This document shows positions 46,310 through 58,342 of a DNA stretch of 64,000 nt, piece after piece. Made by a program: the position numbers and the translations under genes. Source of the stretch: Turbatrix aceti (Eukaryota; Nematoda; Chromadorea; Rhabditida; Panagrolaimidae); assembly GCA_963969345.1 (NCBI GenBank), contig OZ017768.1, forward strand, positions 4,922,718 through 4,986,717, given 5' to 3'. The notes beneath the pieces were generated by a model, which was given only the letters and a program-made list of their open reading frames with translations, was not told the DNA's origin and did not search any database. Within the stretch, counting starts at the first letter, position 1, and each line of letters begins with the position of its first letter.

Positions 46310-48888
46310 ATGCGCATGACCAGACCCGTCTCTTTTCTATTCTCTGCGCTGAGGCGGCGAAGCACGCTCCAGGATCTGCCGCGCACGATCGCGGATCTCG
46401 CTGCAGATGACATCCAGACGACCGATGTCATGCGCTCCGAGCTTGAGAAGTACTACAACAACGTCAAGGACAGCGGCAAGATCTACACCGAGGGCAGAAA
46501 GCTTGAGCCCCGGCGCATGGACGTCTCCCGGCACCAGTTCGTGCTGAGACTCGCCAGCGACGAGGATATCAAGCACCGGTACCTGAACGCCGCTGGCAAA
46601 CTCCGATTCGGCAAGCTTTTGGAGGACCTGGACGTCTTCGCCGTCTGGGTGGCCTACAAGCACAACCACGGCTCGTGGGTGCCCCTGGTCGACTCGAGCA
46701 ACGACACGCGCCGGTCTCTTGTTACGGGATGCGTTGACAGGATCGACCTGCACAGGTGAGCTTACAAAATCGTCAAAATGTCAGAAAAAAAATTTAAATA
46801 AAATTTTGCCAAAAAGTAGTTTTTACTATGAAAAGTTTTTGCCGCGAAATTAACGTGCATGAGGCATGATCTGGCAAAGTTACGATCGCCTGTAATCGCC
46901 TTTTTGACGATTTTTGGCACATTGTAGCTAAAAAATTACGGCATTTCCAAAGCCGAGGTAATATTATTCGACGTAGCTTTTGATGGAGAATCCGAGAAAA
47001 ATATAAAAGTATAGGTTTATCACCTTAAAAAATGCCGAAACAATTTTTTTTCATTGTGACTTTTTAAAATTCGATTTTTGGCATTTTTTAAGGTGATAGC
47101 CTATATTTTTATATTTTTCTCGGATTCTCCATCAAAAATTGCGTCGATTAGTATGTACCCTGGCTTCCGAAATGCCGTAGTTTTTTCGTTACAACGTTCC
47201 ATCAATTGTCAAAAAAACGATTTCAGGCGATCGTACTCCGCAAAATCATGCCTCAAGCAGGTGAATTTTACGGTAAACTTTTCAAAGCAAAAACTACCCT
47301 TTGGCCAACTTTCATAAAAAATTTTGAAATGTCATCTGACCTATTTTTTCCCCTGTTACCCGGCGGAAAAAAAATTACCTGACGCACATGGAATTTCAGG
47401 TTGAACCTCTCAGGCGAGTATGATTGCATCCTGGACGGCTTCGTGAGCTGGACAGGTAAATCCAGCATGGAGACAACCATGCGAGTCCTGCAGGTGAGCC
47501 AGTTCTTACACCTTTCGCCAGGTGACTGATCATCCTCATTCAGGAAGAACCGAATGGCAACCTAGCGCAGATGCTGCAGGCGAAGTTCGTCATGGTCTCC
47601 CGTGACCCTGACAACCCGGCCAAGGCGGTCCCGGTGCATCCCCTGGCCCATCCGACGATCGACGAGTCCGTCATCTTCAACCAGGGCGCGGCGGCTGCGA
47701 AAGCGCGTCGGACGAGCGAGAGTAAGTCGCTCTTCAAGCTGCAACCCAACGAGACGGAGATTGGCATTCTCCATCAACAGTTCCTGGACTCCCTCGGCGA
47801 CTCTCACAGCCACTACAACCGACGACAGCTCAACGATAATGAGGTATACCTCGAAGACACGCGCATGCAGTCCATTCGCATCTGCTTCCCTGTTCATCGA
47901 AATGTCTACGGAAAGATCTTCGGTGGTTTCCTCATGCGCGAAGCCTTCGAACTCGCTTCTTCTACTGCCAAGTTTTTCGCCGGGGTGAGTTTGCTGAATA
48001 TCTCTAGAGGGACCGTTCAGGAGACATATTGAAATTTTTTCACGGAATTTGGCCAAAAAATAGGTTTTACGATGGAACTGTAAAATTTACCTGCCTGAGG
48101 CGATTTGGCAGAGTTACGGTCGCCTAAAATCGCGTTTTTGCCATTTTGGACGATTTTTGGCACGTCGTAGCTAAAAAACTACGGCGTTTCCAAAACCGAG
48201 GTACATATTGATCAACGTATTAGTTTTTGGTGGAGAATCCGATAAAATATAACAATATAGGTTTGGCACCTTGAAAAATGCCAAACTTTGCTTTTAATGG
48301 CAACATTGGTTTCGGCATTTTTCAAGGTGGCAAATCCATATTTTTATATTTTTATCAGATTCTCCATAAAAAACTACGTCGATCAATATGTACCTCTGCT
48401 TTGGAAATGCCGTAGTTTTTTTAGCTACAACGTGTCAAAAATCGTCAAAATGGTAAAAAAGCGATTTTAGTCGATCGTAACTCTTAGTAAAATCTACTTT
48501 TTAGCAAAAATTCATGAAGAATTTCCAAAATTTATAAAATTGTGAATATTTCTAAATTTTTTTCCAGAAAACGACATACATCTTCGCGGTCGACGACATC
48601 GTGTTCCGGCGCTCGGTCGAAATCGGTGACTGTCTCTTCTTCGTCGCTCACGTCACGTACACGCAGGACTCCTGCGTGCAGGTGCGCGTCGAGGCTGAGG
48701 TCCGAAATCTGAACCGGAGCGACGTGACTAATACCTTCCATTTCTCGTTTCGCACGCATGACGGGTCCCCGGTGAAGCGGGTCGTTCCCCGGGAGTACAA
48801 CACCGGCATGATGTACCTCAACGGCAGGCGCCACCTGCTCAAGGCCATAGAGGCGAACGATATCAAGCCGGGAAAGCCCAAGGCCTAG
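46310..48888 (+). CDS. ACOT9: Mitochondrial acyl-CoA thioesterase, ACOT9-like
   Basis: Four exons: 46310-46755, 47400-47493, 47544-47984, 48568-48888, 433 aa, close to human ACOT9 (439). It hydrolyses acyl-CoA to free acid and CoA. The N-terminus MRMTRPVSFLFSALRRRSTL is basic and amphipathic, fitting mitochondrial import. Two hotdog domains follow: the first around LRFGKLLEDLDVFAVWVAYK, the second around YGKIFGGFLMREAFELAS and IFAVDDIVFRRSVEIGD. FRRSVEIGD and the GG-to-MREAFE helix are typical of the ACOT9/ACOT10 group. Introns 1 (644 bp) and 3 (583 bp) are each mostly filled by a foldback repeat, while intron 2 is only 50 bp. AATAAA occurs at about 48954, downstream of the stop. Confidence 0.92.
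46790..47345. mobile_element. Foldback repeat, copy 1, in ACOT9 intron 1
   Basis: Inverted arms meet near 47060. Landmarks on the arms are CATGAGGCATGATCTGGC, GTTACGATCGCCTG, TTTGGCACATTGTAGC, GGAGAATCCGAGAAAAATAT and at the centre ACCTTAAAAAATGCC, mirrored by GGCATTTTTTAAGGTG. Outer ends are less well matched (AAATGTCATCTGACC on the right). Confidence 0.8.
48010..48545. mobile_element. Foldback repeat, copy 2, in ACOT9 intron 3
   Basis: Same family as copy 1: GCCTGAGGCGATTTGGCAG, TACGGTCGCCTAAAATCGC, GGAGAATCCGATAAAATAT and the central ACCTTGAAAAATGCC are mirrored around about 48300. Confidence 0.8.
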
Positions 48889-48953
48889 GATCCTTTGTAA
48901 ATAGTCATTCATTGATTGTTGCGCGCGACAGATGCGAAGAACTGCGAAAAAAA

Positions 48954-48959
48954 AATAAA
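48954..48959 (+). terminator. Poly-A signal of the ACOT9-like gene
   Basis: AATAAA about 65 bp after the ACOT9 stop. An AAATTCAG acceptor follows at about 48987 and another CCAG directly before the ATG at 49170, so the next gene could be a downstream operon member, though the spacing is less typical than for the Taspase-condensin pair. Confidence 0.6.
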
Positions 48960-49169
48960 TGAGTGCAAGACTGCAAAAAAATTCAGACTACAGTTGATAC
49001 AACGGCGATCGGCCGTGCAGGGCTGCTCCGCCCTGGCGGGCACTTGATTCGAGTCGTCTTACGTCTCTTCGCGTTCGTTCAGTTTAGCCCCATCAAATCG
49101 ATCGCACGCGCCGCACCAGCCAGCCAGACGAGCCTTTGTAATCATTTTTTGAGCTTATGGGCGTCCAGT

Positions 49170-50620
49170 ATGGATGTGGAAGTGAAACCAAACCCCGATG
49201 AGGCGGTCGCGTACGGCATGCTCCCGGTATTCGGCTGGATGATGCTGCCGTTCGTGCTGTTGGGACTGCTCGTCTGGCTCGGCAGCTTTGCGCTCGATTT
49301 TTTCCAGGAAAGGTAAGTTCTGTTCTGTTCCCCAGTGAGTAGAGCACTCTGTCAGAACAGCTCGTCTGACAGAGTGCTATAGCCCTGGGCCGTGCCGGGG
49401 GCTTTTTTTGCGGCCTCTGCTCCGAGCCAAAACACGGGCCGCATAGCGTCAAAAAATGTACATTTCATGCTGAATTTTGTAAGCATTTGAAAGTTGCATT
49501 TTTGTCCTCAAATTTATTTTTTGTATAAAAATTTTTTTTATTGCGTACAAAAAAAAGAAAGAGTCCCGATTTATTTGCATTGCTTTTTTTTTAATTTTTA
49601 ATTTCTTTTTTTTAAATTATTTATTTTGGCATCTATTGTTTTTGATAAGGTTTTTTTAAAAATTCTTTTCAATGATTTTTACAAATTTTTTTTGCAAATT
49701 CGAAATTCGGGTCCGAGCGTTACAAAACAAATTTCCAAAAAAAGCCTAAATGATTCTTTTTCTAATTTTTTAATTCTATATTAAATTTTTTTTTTGAAAA
49801 AATTTTTTTTTATAAAAAAATGCAAATGAAATCCAAAATTTTTCAACGCTGTTTTCAAATTTTTATATTTATAAACAAATTTCGCACAAAGTAGATTTTT
49901 TTACACAAAAATCCCCAAAAAAAAGACAATTCAGGGGCGCAAAAATACTTGAGAGCCCTGGTCCAGAGTTGTCGACCGAGCCGAGCACTTCGAGCATTCG
50001 AGCGAGCCGAGCCGCTCGCTCGAATGCTCGGCTCGAAAAAATCGAGCCGAGCCGAACGGCTCGAATGCTCGGCTCGGAGGATTCCGAGCCGAGCCTAAAA
50101 AATGACCCAAAAATGACGAAAAATGACGAAAAAAATTTTTTTTTATGCCAAAACTATGATATTTGTAGTTTATTTACGCTAAATTCCACAATTCCAAACA
50201 CGTTTTTTGTTATAAAGTGGTTTTTGTGCCCCCAAAAATTTTTTTCTAAGCGAAAATTGAGTGGAAAAAATTGCCATGCTCGGTTCGAGCGAGCCGAGCC
50301 GCTCGCTCGAATGCTCGGCTCGAGAACCACCGAGCCGAGCCGAGCGGCTCGAATGCTCGGCTCGGTAATTTTGGCTCGGTCGACAACTCTGCCCTGGTCT
50401 GCTCGCAATCAGTTCCCAACGTCCTGTTTTTTTCAGGAAGCTTCAGTCCATATCCGAGATAATGCGCAAACGCAGTCACCCCTACGCAGACGAATCCCGC
50501 ATCTCGCCGACAAAATTCGCCAGCGGCGTGCGTTTTTCGAGCACTGCAGCGACGCCGAAACAGATCGAAATCGACATGCTGAGCCACCACGGCCCCACAT
50601 GCGCCGATAACTGTCCATGA
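49170..50620 (+). CDS. Small single-pass membrane protein, 108 aa
   Basis: Two exons, 49170-49312 and 50437-50620, join in phase 2 with consensus GTAAGT and TTTTTTTCAG sites. An acidic N-terminus (MDVEVKPNPDEAVAYG) leads into one hydrophobic helix (FGWMMLPFVLLGLLVWLGSF), then FFQERKLQSISEIMRKRSH and a Ser/Thr-rich tail ending CADNCP. There is no signal peptide. I do not recognise it. The 1.1-kb intron holds a hairpin, AT-rich sequence and a 428-bp MITE. It starts 281 bp after the ACOT9-like stop on the same strand. Confidence 0.7.
49343..49378. repeat. Perfect 14-bp hairpin
   Basis: AGCACTCTGTCAGA at 49343-49356 is followed after 8 bases by its exact reverse complement at 49365-49378. It lies 30 bp inside the intron. 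Too short for a microRNA precursor; possibly a transposon end or an RNA stem. Confidence 0.6.
49964..50391. mobile_element. hAT-like MITE with GAGCCGAGC repeats
   Basis: It is 428 bp, with ends CAGAGTTGTCGACCGAGCC and the exact reverse complement, flanked by a perfect 8-bp duplication CCCTGGTC at 49956-49963 and 50392-50399. CAGAG ends and 8-bp duplications are classic for hAT. Near both ends the interior is built from GAGCCGAGC/GCTCGGCTC and CGAATGCTCGG units. No coding capacity. Confidence 0.9.
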
Positions 50621-50759
50621 TCCTGTGAATCATGATAATTGATATCGAACATAAAATGAAGAGCCACAAGGTGTATTTTTCGGAGGGGAACTTATCATAC
50701 AACCACTCTCAATGCCCTGAAACAAACCCGCGAGAACCACCCGTTTCGTCTCGTCTCGA

Positions 50760-53700
50760 TCAATCGCTGGCACCGCTGTCGAGTCGTCTCTTGCGTCCAC
50801 GAGTCCTCGCAGAGCCCCCTGAATCAGTCAGGTCGGTGTTCTCGACCGAAGAAGTCTCGCCGCCGTGGTCTGAGAAATCAGCGTCACTTGTGCTGCTCGC
50901 AAAACGACCCCGCTTTCTGGGGAAATTGCTTACCACTTGTCTGGCGGTGAAGCGCGTTCGCATACGCGTTCGCCGAGGGCTCGGTGGGGTGTCGTCTTCC
51001 GGAGCGATTTCGTCCGCTTCCTCGTCGGCCTCGACGTCAGCATCTCCGTCCCCGTCGGTTGTGCCAGATTCATCGGCCGGACCGGTAGTGACTGCAGTTG
51101 TCTCATCGTCGTCGTCGTCGTGCTCGGCAGCCGTCGTCTCGGTAGCGTCCATCGCCGTATCTTCGTCGGCTTCGGCTTCGGTCTCGGTTTCACGGTTGTT
51201 GACTGGGCGCATGCGACGTTCCGCGCGCTTCGCTTTTCGGATGTTTCGTCGCGTGTCGTTGAGCTTTTTCAGAAGCTCGGCTACATCTACCTGAAATCAC
51301 GAATTCCTTTTCAGAATGAGCAAACAGCTGTTTTTTTTTGTTCGCCAACGAACATGAACGAACAATCTTAAAATTTTGTTCAAAAAATCTAACAAACGCG
51401 AACTTTTTATTCGTGTTCGCGAACGAACATCGAACAAATTTTTTTCAATTGTACAAAATATTGTTCTCCCGAGAAGAAAAACTAAAAATTCGGCGGTCCA
51501 CGTTTTTTTCGTTTTGGAAAACGGTACTTCTTTACATTTTCGTGGCGAAAGTTGCAGAATGTTATTTGCCAAATAATTATTGAGTTACGTAATTTTAACC
51601 CAATTTTTGTTCGTTTTATTTGTTCGGAAATCTTAACTTTGTTCGCAAACGAAAGCGAACAAATAAATTAAAAAAAGTCTGTTCGCGAACGAACGCAATC
51701 GTTCGCCCAACTTTTTTTTTAAACAAAAATTTGTCACCAGAACCCCCATTTTTTTCCAAAAAAAGACCTACCTTGGCCTCAGTCTTCAGACGAATAGACT
51801 GAACAACATGCACAATGCCCTTGAAAAAGTCCTTGTTCCTCAGAAGCTTGCTGAGCTTGTCCACGCAATTGTAGATGATCGTGACGCACTTTGCCGACTT
51901 CGGATAGAGCGTCATGCCCCGAAGCAAGAGCATCGCAAAGTCCAGGCTGTAGTCATCTGTCTCGACGTCCGCAGCACAAGAGGCCAGAAGATTGCAGAAG
52001 ACGCGGGTCGTGGCCTCGATGTTCTTGGCGCCGTCCACGTACTGCAGAAGGTGGGTAGCGATGGGTTTGAAATCGAAATCCTTCGCCCGGAGTTCGCGGA
52101 GGCGTTCAAATGCGTGTTTGCAGAGCGAGCTGATGGCCTCGCCTTTTTCGTGTTGCTGGTAGTATTTGTGAAGCATCAGCTGCACCACCTCGACCACCCG
52201 TTTGTCGCTGTCGCAGAGGAGAAGCGTCCACTGCGAGACCTGCTCGGCGTTGAGGTGGACGGCACGCGAGTTGGACAGCTTGTAGATAGCCAGGAGCGCG
52301 GTTAGACGGACTTCGGGATCGCTGTCGTGGACCCTGAAAACGCGTCATGGATTAAGCATCAGTCAAAAAAATTGTCAGGTGACATTTTGAAAAATCTCTA
52401 AAATTTAGCAAAAAAGTAGCATTTACTGTTAAAAGTTTGTACAGTAAAATTTACCTGTCTGAGGCATGATCTGGCAGAGATACGATAGCCTAAAATCGCT
52501 TTTTTGCCATTGACAATTTTTGGCACGTTGTGACTAAAAAATTACGGCATTTCGAAAATCAGGGTACATTTGATGTAGAATCCGAAAAAAATATAAAAAT
52601 ATAGGGTTACCACCTTAAAAAATGCCAAAAATCCTATTTAAAAAAGGGATCACAATGGCAACATTTGTTGCGGCATTTTTTAAGGTGGTAACCCTATATT
52701 TTTATTTTTTTCCCGGTTTCTCTATCAAAATTGCGTCGATCAATATGTACCACGAATTTTGAAATACCGCAGTTTTTTTAGCTACAACGTGCCAAAAATC
52801 GTCAAAAATGGCAAAAAAGCGATTTTAGGCTATCGTAACTCTTCCCGATCATGCCTCAGGCAAGTGAATTTTACGGAAAAAATTTTCCTATTTTTTGGTA
52901 AAACTTCATGAAAAATTTCCAAATTATTCGTCGTCAACGACCAAGAAAATCCAAATTTAACTCACAAATCAAGGTAGAGATCAAGTCGTCTAGCAAAAAC
53001 GGCAGAATGCCGAATAGCGATGTCCGCAAGAGACACAATAATATTCGACCGCGTCGTGGGCCTGGCGGTCCTCAGGTAGTAGTAGATGAAAGTCAGGTGT
53101 TTCTGGCACAGAGCCGGGCTCAGAAGCATCATCTTGAGCAGGCAATTGACGGCCGTATCGGCCAGATCGACGGGAATCGACCTGCGTTGGCGGAAGCGAA
53201 GCACGCTCATGAGCACGGGATAGACACGGAAAAGCACCGAGTCCGGTTTGAAGAGATCCCAGCCAAGACAAAGCTCGAGTTGGGTCGCGATGCTAGATTC
53301 CGCGTTTTGCTCGGTCGCTGACTCCATTCGGCCTTTGGTCGCAAAAATGTTCTTGCACATGAGCGTGTCGAGTTCGAAGGTTGTGAAGCGGTGGTTTTCG
53401 TCTCTCTTTTCGATGTTCAGCTGCTGGCATTCCAGGTGGTTTAGTTTGCGCACGGCTTCCAGCTGAAATCCACGAATGTGAATTAATTTGCTATTCCAAA
53501 AAAAAGTTTTTTTTTTAATTTTTTTAATTTTTTTTTTTTTTTTTTTTTGAAAAAAAAGTTTTTTTTTTTAATTTTTTTTTTCGCTAAAATTTTATAAAAA
53601 TTCGAAAACAGCGTACAAAAAAAATAATTTGAATTTTTTTGCAGCTTCTTACCTTTTTTTTTATCATTTTGGTTTTTATGAACGTTTTTTTCGAAAAAAA

Positions 53701-56700
53701 CATATTTTTTAGGATTTTTTGTTTCCAAATTTTTTATTTTCGAAAATAGCGTAGAAAAAAAAAACACAATTTCCTTAGCATTTTTTTCTCGCAAATTTTA
53801 GTTTTTTTAAATTAAAAAAAAAAATTTATGTAGAATCAGGCTGACAAAAAAAATCGGGCCGTGAAGTTTTCAAGTTTTTCAAAAAACTCACCGCCTTCGT
53901 GGTCCTCGAATAATTCTTGATCACCGACTCGTGGCAAAACTGAAGCGTGCGTTTGGCGTATTCCGCGGTGAAGAAGAAGAGTCGCTGCATCGAGACGCTC
54001 CACGTCCGTCGGGCGTTCTTCATCGCGACGAAGACCCTCTGATGCTGCAGAAGCATTCGGCCGACGTCGCGTGACGCCGCTAATCCCTGTCGCGTGGTTC
54101 CCAGGAGCTCGGAGAGTCTGCGCATACCTCCAACGGACGCAGCGAGCCATTTCGTGCCCTTCGTCGTCAGCAGAGCAGTTCGATTTTTCCGGCGTCGGGT
54201 GCGGGGACCAAAGAGTTTTCGGTACTCTCGACGACAGGTCGCATTTCTCGAATTGAGCGTCACGGGAGCCGGGGTGTCGTCTTCGGGTTCAGTCTTTACG
54301 GTGGGATCTGTGATGGAGAGATTCGCGACTCTGTCAGCCAGGGAGACAAAATCGACTCCGGCCCGGAGGCTGTCGTCGAGTCGAGGGGCCATGTCGATTG
54401 CGTGGGCGCGCAGGGCGGAGCGCAGGGCACGGACCTTGATCGCCGAAGCCACCCAGAGGTGCCTGAAGACCAGGTAGTTGGCATTGCGTTCCTTCGCGAC
54501 GGAGAACACAGTCGCCCATAAAGCAGTGGCAATCGCGTTCGGCTCCTCAGCATACGCATAAATGACCTGGAGCGACTTCTGGCATCTCAAATTCCAGTTT
54601 CTCGAGTTCGTCAGATGCAGTTGCAGTGCCAGAATCCTGACAATCGTCGAGAAGAGTCCATCCGTGTTTGGGATTCGGAATGGCTTGACGACAGCTCTCC
54701 TGGCGCGTTCAAAATCCTTCAAAATCTCGTGATCTTGATCGGAGCGTTGAACCGCAGCCGAAATCATGATCTGCATGACGTCGATTTGAAGAGCGCCATC
54801 CTGCTTCCCCAGCAGGTCAATGAGGACGTCAAACTTGGTCCGCACCTCTTCGGGGTAGGCAAGGGCGTAGGCGTCGAGCACCCAGAGTGCCACCCGGGCC
54901 CGTTCGACATCATCATCGTCCGCGAGTTTCCAGAGCACGGTAGTCGCCCCGGAAGGCCATTTGTCCGTCTGGAAAAGCCTCACCAAAATTGGAATCAGCG
55001 ATTTTCTCTCTTCGACGGTGCAGTGCTGCATGACTTGTAGAACGTTCTGGAGCGTGCTCTTTTCTCCGACTTCCTCATTCGTATTCAGGCTGACAAAAAT
55101 GTCGATTGCGGCATCCGTGATAAAAGTCGCGATTTCAGCATCCGTACGAAAGACGAGGCGGAAGAGTCGTTTGACCGCAGTTTCAGAGCCTCGAAGATTG
55201 AATTTCCGACAGGCGGTGATGAATCGGACGAGTTCGGTGAGTTCGTAGGCCTGGCAGTGGTTGAGGAGCTCGACGGCACGCCCCATGGCAGTTTCCATGT
55301 TCATCGCAAAGTGAATCGTCCGGACGAGGCGTTCACGCATTTCCGTGAGAACAGCGTGCCTCGCACGGGCTCTGTCTTCTTTTTCTTCGTCGATCATTTC
55401 CTGGCGATCCGCGTTCGGCAGTTGTTGGAGAGAACAGCAGTACGCGACAAACGCCATCGTGATCCTGTCCACGAGGTCATTGATGCGAGACGGAGTCGTT
55501 GGAGGAGCGATTGTGGGGTCGTTGACCAGGACAAGATTTGCAGCTTGGAGAGCGAGATCCTCGACGCCGGAGTTAAACTCGAGGTATCGTTTTGCCAGGG
55601 CAAAAAGTCGGTCATCGAGTTCCTCGGCAGACAGGGGTTCAGTCGAGAGCTGAGGAAAGTCTCCTTCGGCCCGACTGGCTGCCCAGGCGGTGTAGACGAC
55701 GGTCAGGTGCTGCCGGATGGGGCGCTGGGCGTTGGGAAGCACGTTTCGGAAGTCTTCTGAAAAATTATCCCCTTCAAAACTAAAAACTCACAAGTTTACA
55801 AAAACAAACCTCCAGAAACGCTGTCGTCGTGGAGTTTGTCATGCGCTTCGTTGAGCTTGGGATGAATTTCGTCGACGTCCAAATTTGGTCCGAAGGGATT
55901 TTTGATCAGAATCTCGGTGAGTGCAGCGAGGGTCGCCTTTCGCACGGAAATAGTGTCAGTCAGGCCCTCAGCGAGCTGGAGAATGACTCCCCGACCAAAA
56001 AAGCTGTCTGGGAAGTTGCACTGAGGTGCAGAGTTGGCAACCGGGAGCGTGTGTTCTTCGGTAGCCAGTCTGGCGAACAGCGCGCAGGCCCTGCTCTTCA
56101 CGTTCGCGTTGTCGTCGGAGAAAAAGTGGACAATGTCGTCGAGGAGGTAGTCAATGTCGCCGGCCTTCTCCTTGTGCTGCCACGTCCGGAAGTAGTGCTC
56201 GACAGTCGCGCCTATCACTTGGAGGGCCATGGAGCGAAGAACGGGCATCTGAAAACAAAAGAAACGGGTTGAATAATTAGAAAACACTTTTTTCAAAGGT
56301 GCCGGATGACATTTTGAAAGTAGATTTGACTGTGAAAAGTTTATACAGAAAAATTTACCTGTCTGAGGCATGATCTGGCAGAGTTACGATCACCAAAAAT
56401 CACTTTTTGCCATTTTTGGCGATTTTTGGCACGTTGTAGCTAAAAGAACTACGGCTTTTCCAAAACCAGGGTACATATTCATCGACGTAGTTTTTGATAG
56501 AAAATCCGAAAAAAATAAAAATATAAAGTTACACCACAAAAAATACCAAAACATTGTGACACTTTTTTAAATGTCAATTTTAGCATTTTTTAAGGTGGTA
56601 ACCCTATATTTTTATGTTTTTCTCGGATACTCTATCAAAAATTAGATCCATCAATATGTATCCCGGCTTTGAAAATGCCGTAGTTTTTTTTTGCTACAAC

Positions 56701-58326
56701 GTGCCAAAAATCGTCAAAAATGACAAAAAAGAGATTTCAGGTAACCGTAACTCTGTCAGCTCATGCCTGAGACAGGTGAATTCTACAGTTAAAACTTTTA
56801 ATCGCAAATGCTAAACTTTTAGGCAAAATTTTAAAATTATGAAGAATTTACAAATTATCTCCTGACAAATTCCTTGACAGAGAGAACTCACCTCAGACCG
56901 AATAAACTTGCGCATATTCCGGCACTCAGGAACCAGCACTTCCGGCAGCTTGGCAGCGAGCGTGCTGACCAGCCAGGTGTATGTCTTCACCTTGTCGCTC
57001 CGAACCTTCTCCGAGTCCTCGCTACAGATGATCCGAAGCATGCGTTGCAGCAACGCGTTTCTCGGAGCCTTGTCCATTTCCATGATCGCCGAAATGTACA
57101 CGAATTGGTCTTTTCTGGTGTTGTCAAAGTGCGCGGCGTTGTCCATCAGTCCCTGCGCGACGCCTGAAAAGTCGGCAGTCCACACAGCGTCAGAAAAAGT
57201 CGCAACTCACCGTTGAAGCATCGAAAAGACTGTGCAAGAGCGCCAAAAACGGCAAAAATAGGTTTGTGGAGATTTCGGATATCACTGCGAGCAAGTCCGT
57301 TTTGGTAGTCGCTGAGGACGACCATGAGCGTGTTGATGAGCAGCAGGGCAATCCGGTCAGGTCTGTGCCGCTCGAAGAGGATGTTCAGCGCTGGTCTGTC
57401 TTCGACTTTGAGAAAAACGACGCGTTCGACGAATTCCACAATTCTGGGCCTCAGGCGGATGAATTTTGTTAGGCCTTCTGTTTGGCGGCCAACTGCCCTA
57501 AAAAACGAGCCTATGGGTAACAATACATCCGAATGCGCGCCGTTTTTTGTTCGCCAAAAAACATAAAAAATTTAGAATTTTCTTTAAAAAAGTGAACGAA
57601 CGCGAACATTTTTGACCGTGTTCGCGAACAAACATCAAATAGATTTTTTTTAATCAATTGTGCGAAATTTTGCACTCTCGAGAAGAAAAACGAAAAATTT
57701 GGTAGTCCACGTTTTTCTCGTTTTGGATAACAGTTTTTATACTTTTTCAAATAATCGAACGAAAATTTTGTTCGTTTTATCTCGCGAACAAACACGAACG
57801 TTCGTCCCTCCCCGACCACCACCTACTTGGCATATTGCGTCTGGTTGATGGCAAACAACCGGCAACAGAGGTAGAGACTCATCTGGAAGACGTGCCGGAA
57901 TCGGATGAGCCGAGGGTAAAATCCGTCGTCGTCGGTCATCGCCGACGTGTTCAGCCCTGTTGAGGCCTCCAGGCGCTTTTTCTCGCAGGCAATGTCCTCC
58001 ATGACAACAAAGTACTTCTCGACGAGTTTGTGAAGAACTGTGAGCGCGGTCATTCGCATCGCTTCGTCGACGAGGGACGGATCGTGGATAATCGAAAATA
58101 TCTCGGCAAAGTTGTTTTCCACTGACGACCAATCATTTCGTTTGATGCTCTGCTCGATCGCTGAAAGGTTTCGATTTTGGACAGTGGCATAAAAAGGTTG
58201 GTACTTACCTTCAACAGCTCCCTGGATTTCCTCGACGCTGGTGACCAGCGATTCGACGTAGAAGTCATCACTCGCGATCAGTAGGTCGTTATCCCGGGTT
58301 GGGATGACGAAAGCCCGATCCACCAT
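50760..58326 (-). CDS. NCAPD2: Condensin I complex subunit 1 (CAP-D2)
   Basis: Nine exons: 58326-58209, 58160-57827, 57497-57211, 57163-56892, 56248-55810, 55756-53892, 53462-52966, 52333-51772, 51290-50760, adding to 1,634 aa with all phases consistent. This is the HEAT-repeat subunit that, with SMC2/SMC4, CAP-G and CAP-H, compacts mitotic chromosomes. The N-terminus (RAFVIPTRDNDLL) fits the CAP-D2 N-terminal domain. Mid-protein HEAT repeats include VKSRACALFARLATEE and VRKATLAALTEILIKNPFGP. The conserved Cnd1 domain contains RSNIIVSLADIAIRHSAVFA and DSDPEVRLTALLAIYKLSNS. The tail is acidic (DEDTAMDATETTAAEHDDDD), then basic with RKRGRF and RGRKRR clusters. It is longer than human CAP-D2 (1,401). 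CAP-D3 is a less likely alternative. Two introns carry foldback repeats and two carry GAACG repeats. Confidence 0.92.
51313..51712. repeat. GAACG hAT-like repeat in the last condensin intron
   Basis: The left end CAGAATGAGCAAACAGC and right end GTTCGCCCAACT are diverged family ends; TTCGCGAACGAACATCGAAC lies inside. The target duplication is obscured by poly-T. Confidence 0.65.
52375..52925. mobile_element. Foldback repeat, copy 3, in a condensin intron
   Basis: It starts near TGTCAGGTGACATTTTG; arms with CTGAGGCATGATCTGGC, TTTTTGGCACGTTG, and ACCTTAAAAAATGCC mirror around about 52650. It makes up most of the 632-bp intron. Confidence 0.8.
53490..53825. repeat. T/A homopolymer-rich intron
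   Basis: The 429-bp intron between condensin exons 6 and 7 is almost wholly runs of T and A, including 17 or more T in a row. Assembly here may be unreliable. Confidence 0.8.
56300..56860. mobile_element. Foldback repeat, copy 4, in a condensin intron
   Basis: Same arms as copies 1-3: CTGAGGCATGATCTGGCAG, TTTTTGGCACGTTGTAGC and GCATTTTTTAAGGTGGTAAC, mirrored around about 56560. The right end has AAATTATCTCCTGACA, the reverse complement of the TGTCAGG-type terminus. Confidence 0.8.
57540..57812. repeat. GAACG hAT-like repeat in a condensin intron
   Basis: It holds GAACGCGAACATTTTTGACC, TTCGCGAACAAACATC and the right end GTTCGTCCCTCCCCG. It lies between condensin exons 2 and 3. Confidence 0.65.
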
Positions 58327-58342
58327 CGCAGTGGTCCGTCTG

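Noticed and set aside
54615..55760. Long plus-strand frames of 141-167 codons
   Set aside because: Antisense of the 1.9-kb condensin exon.
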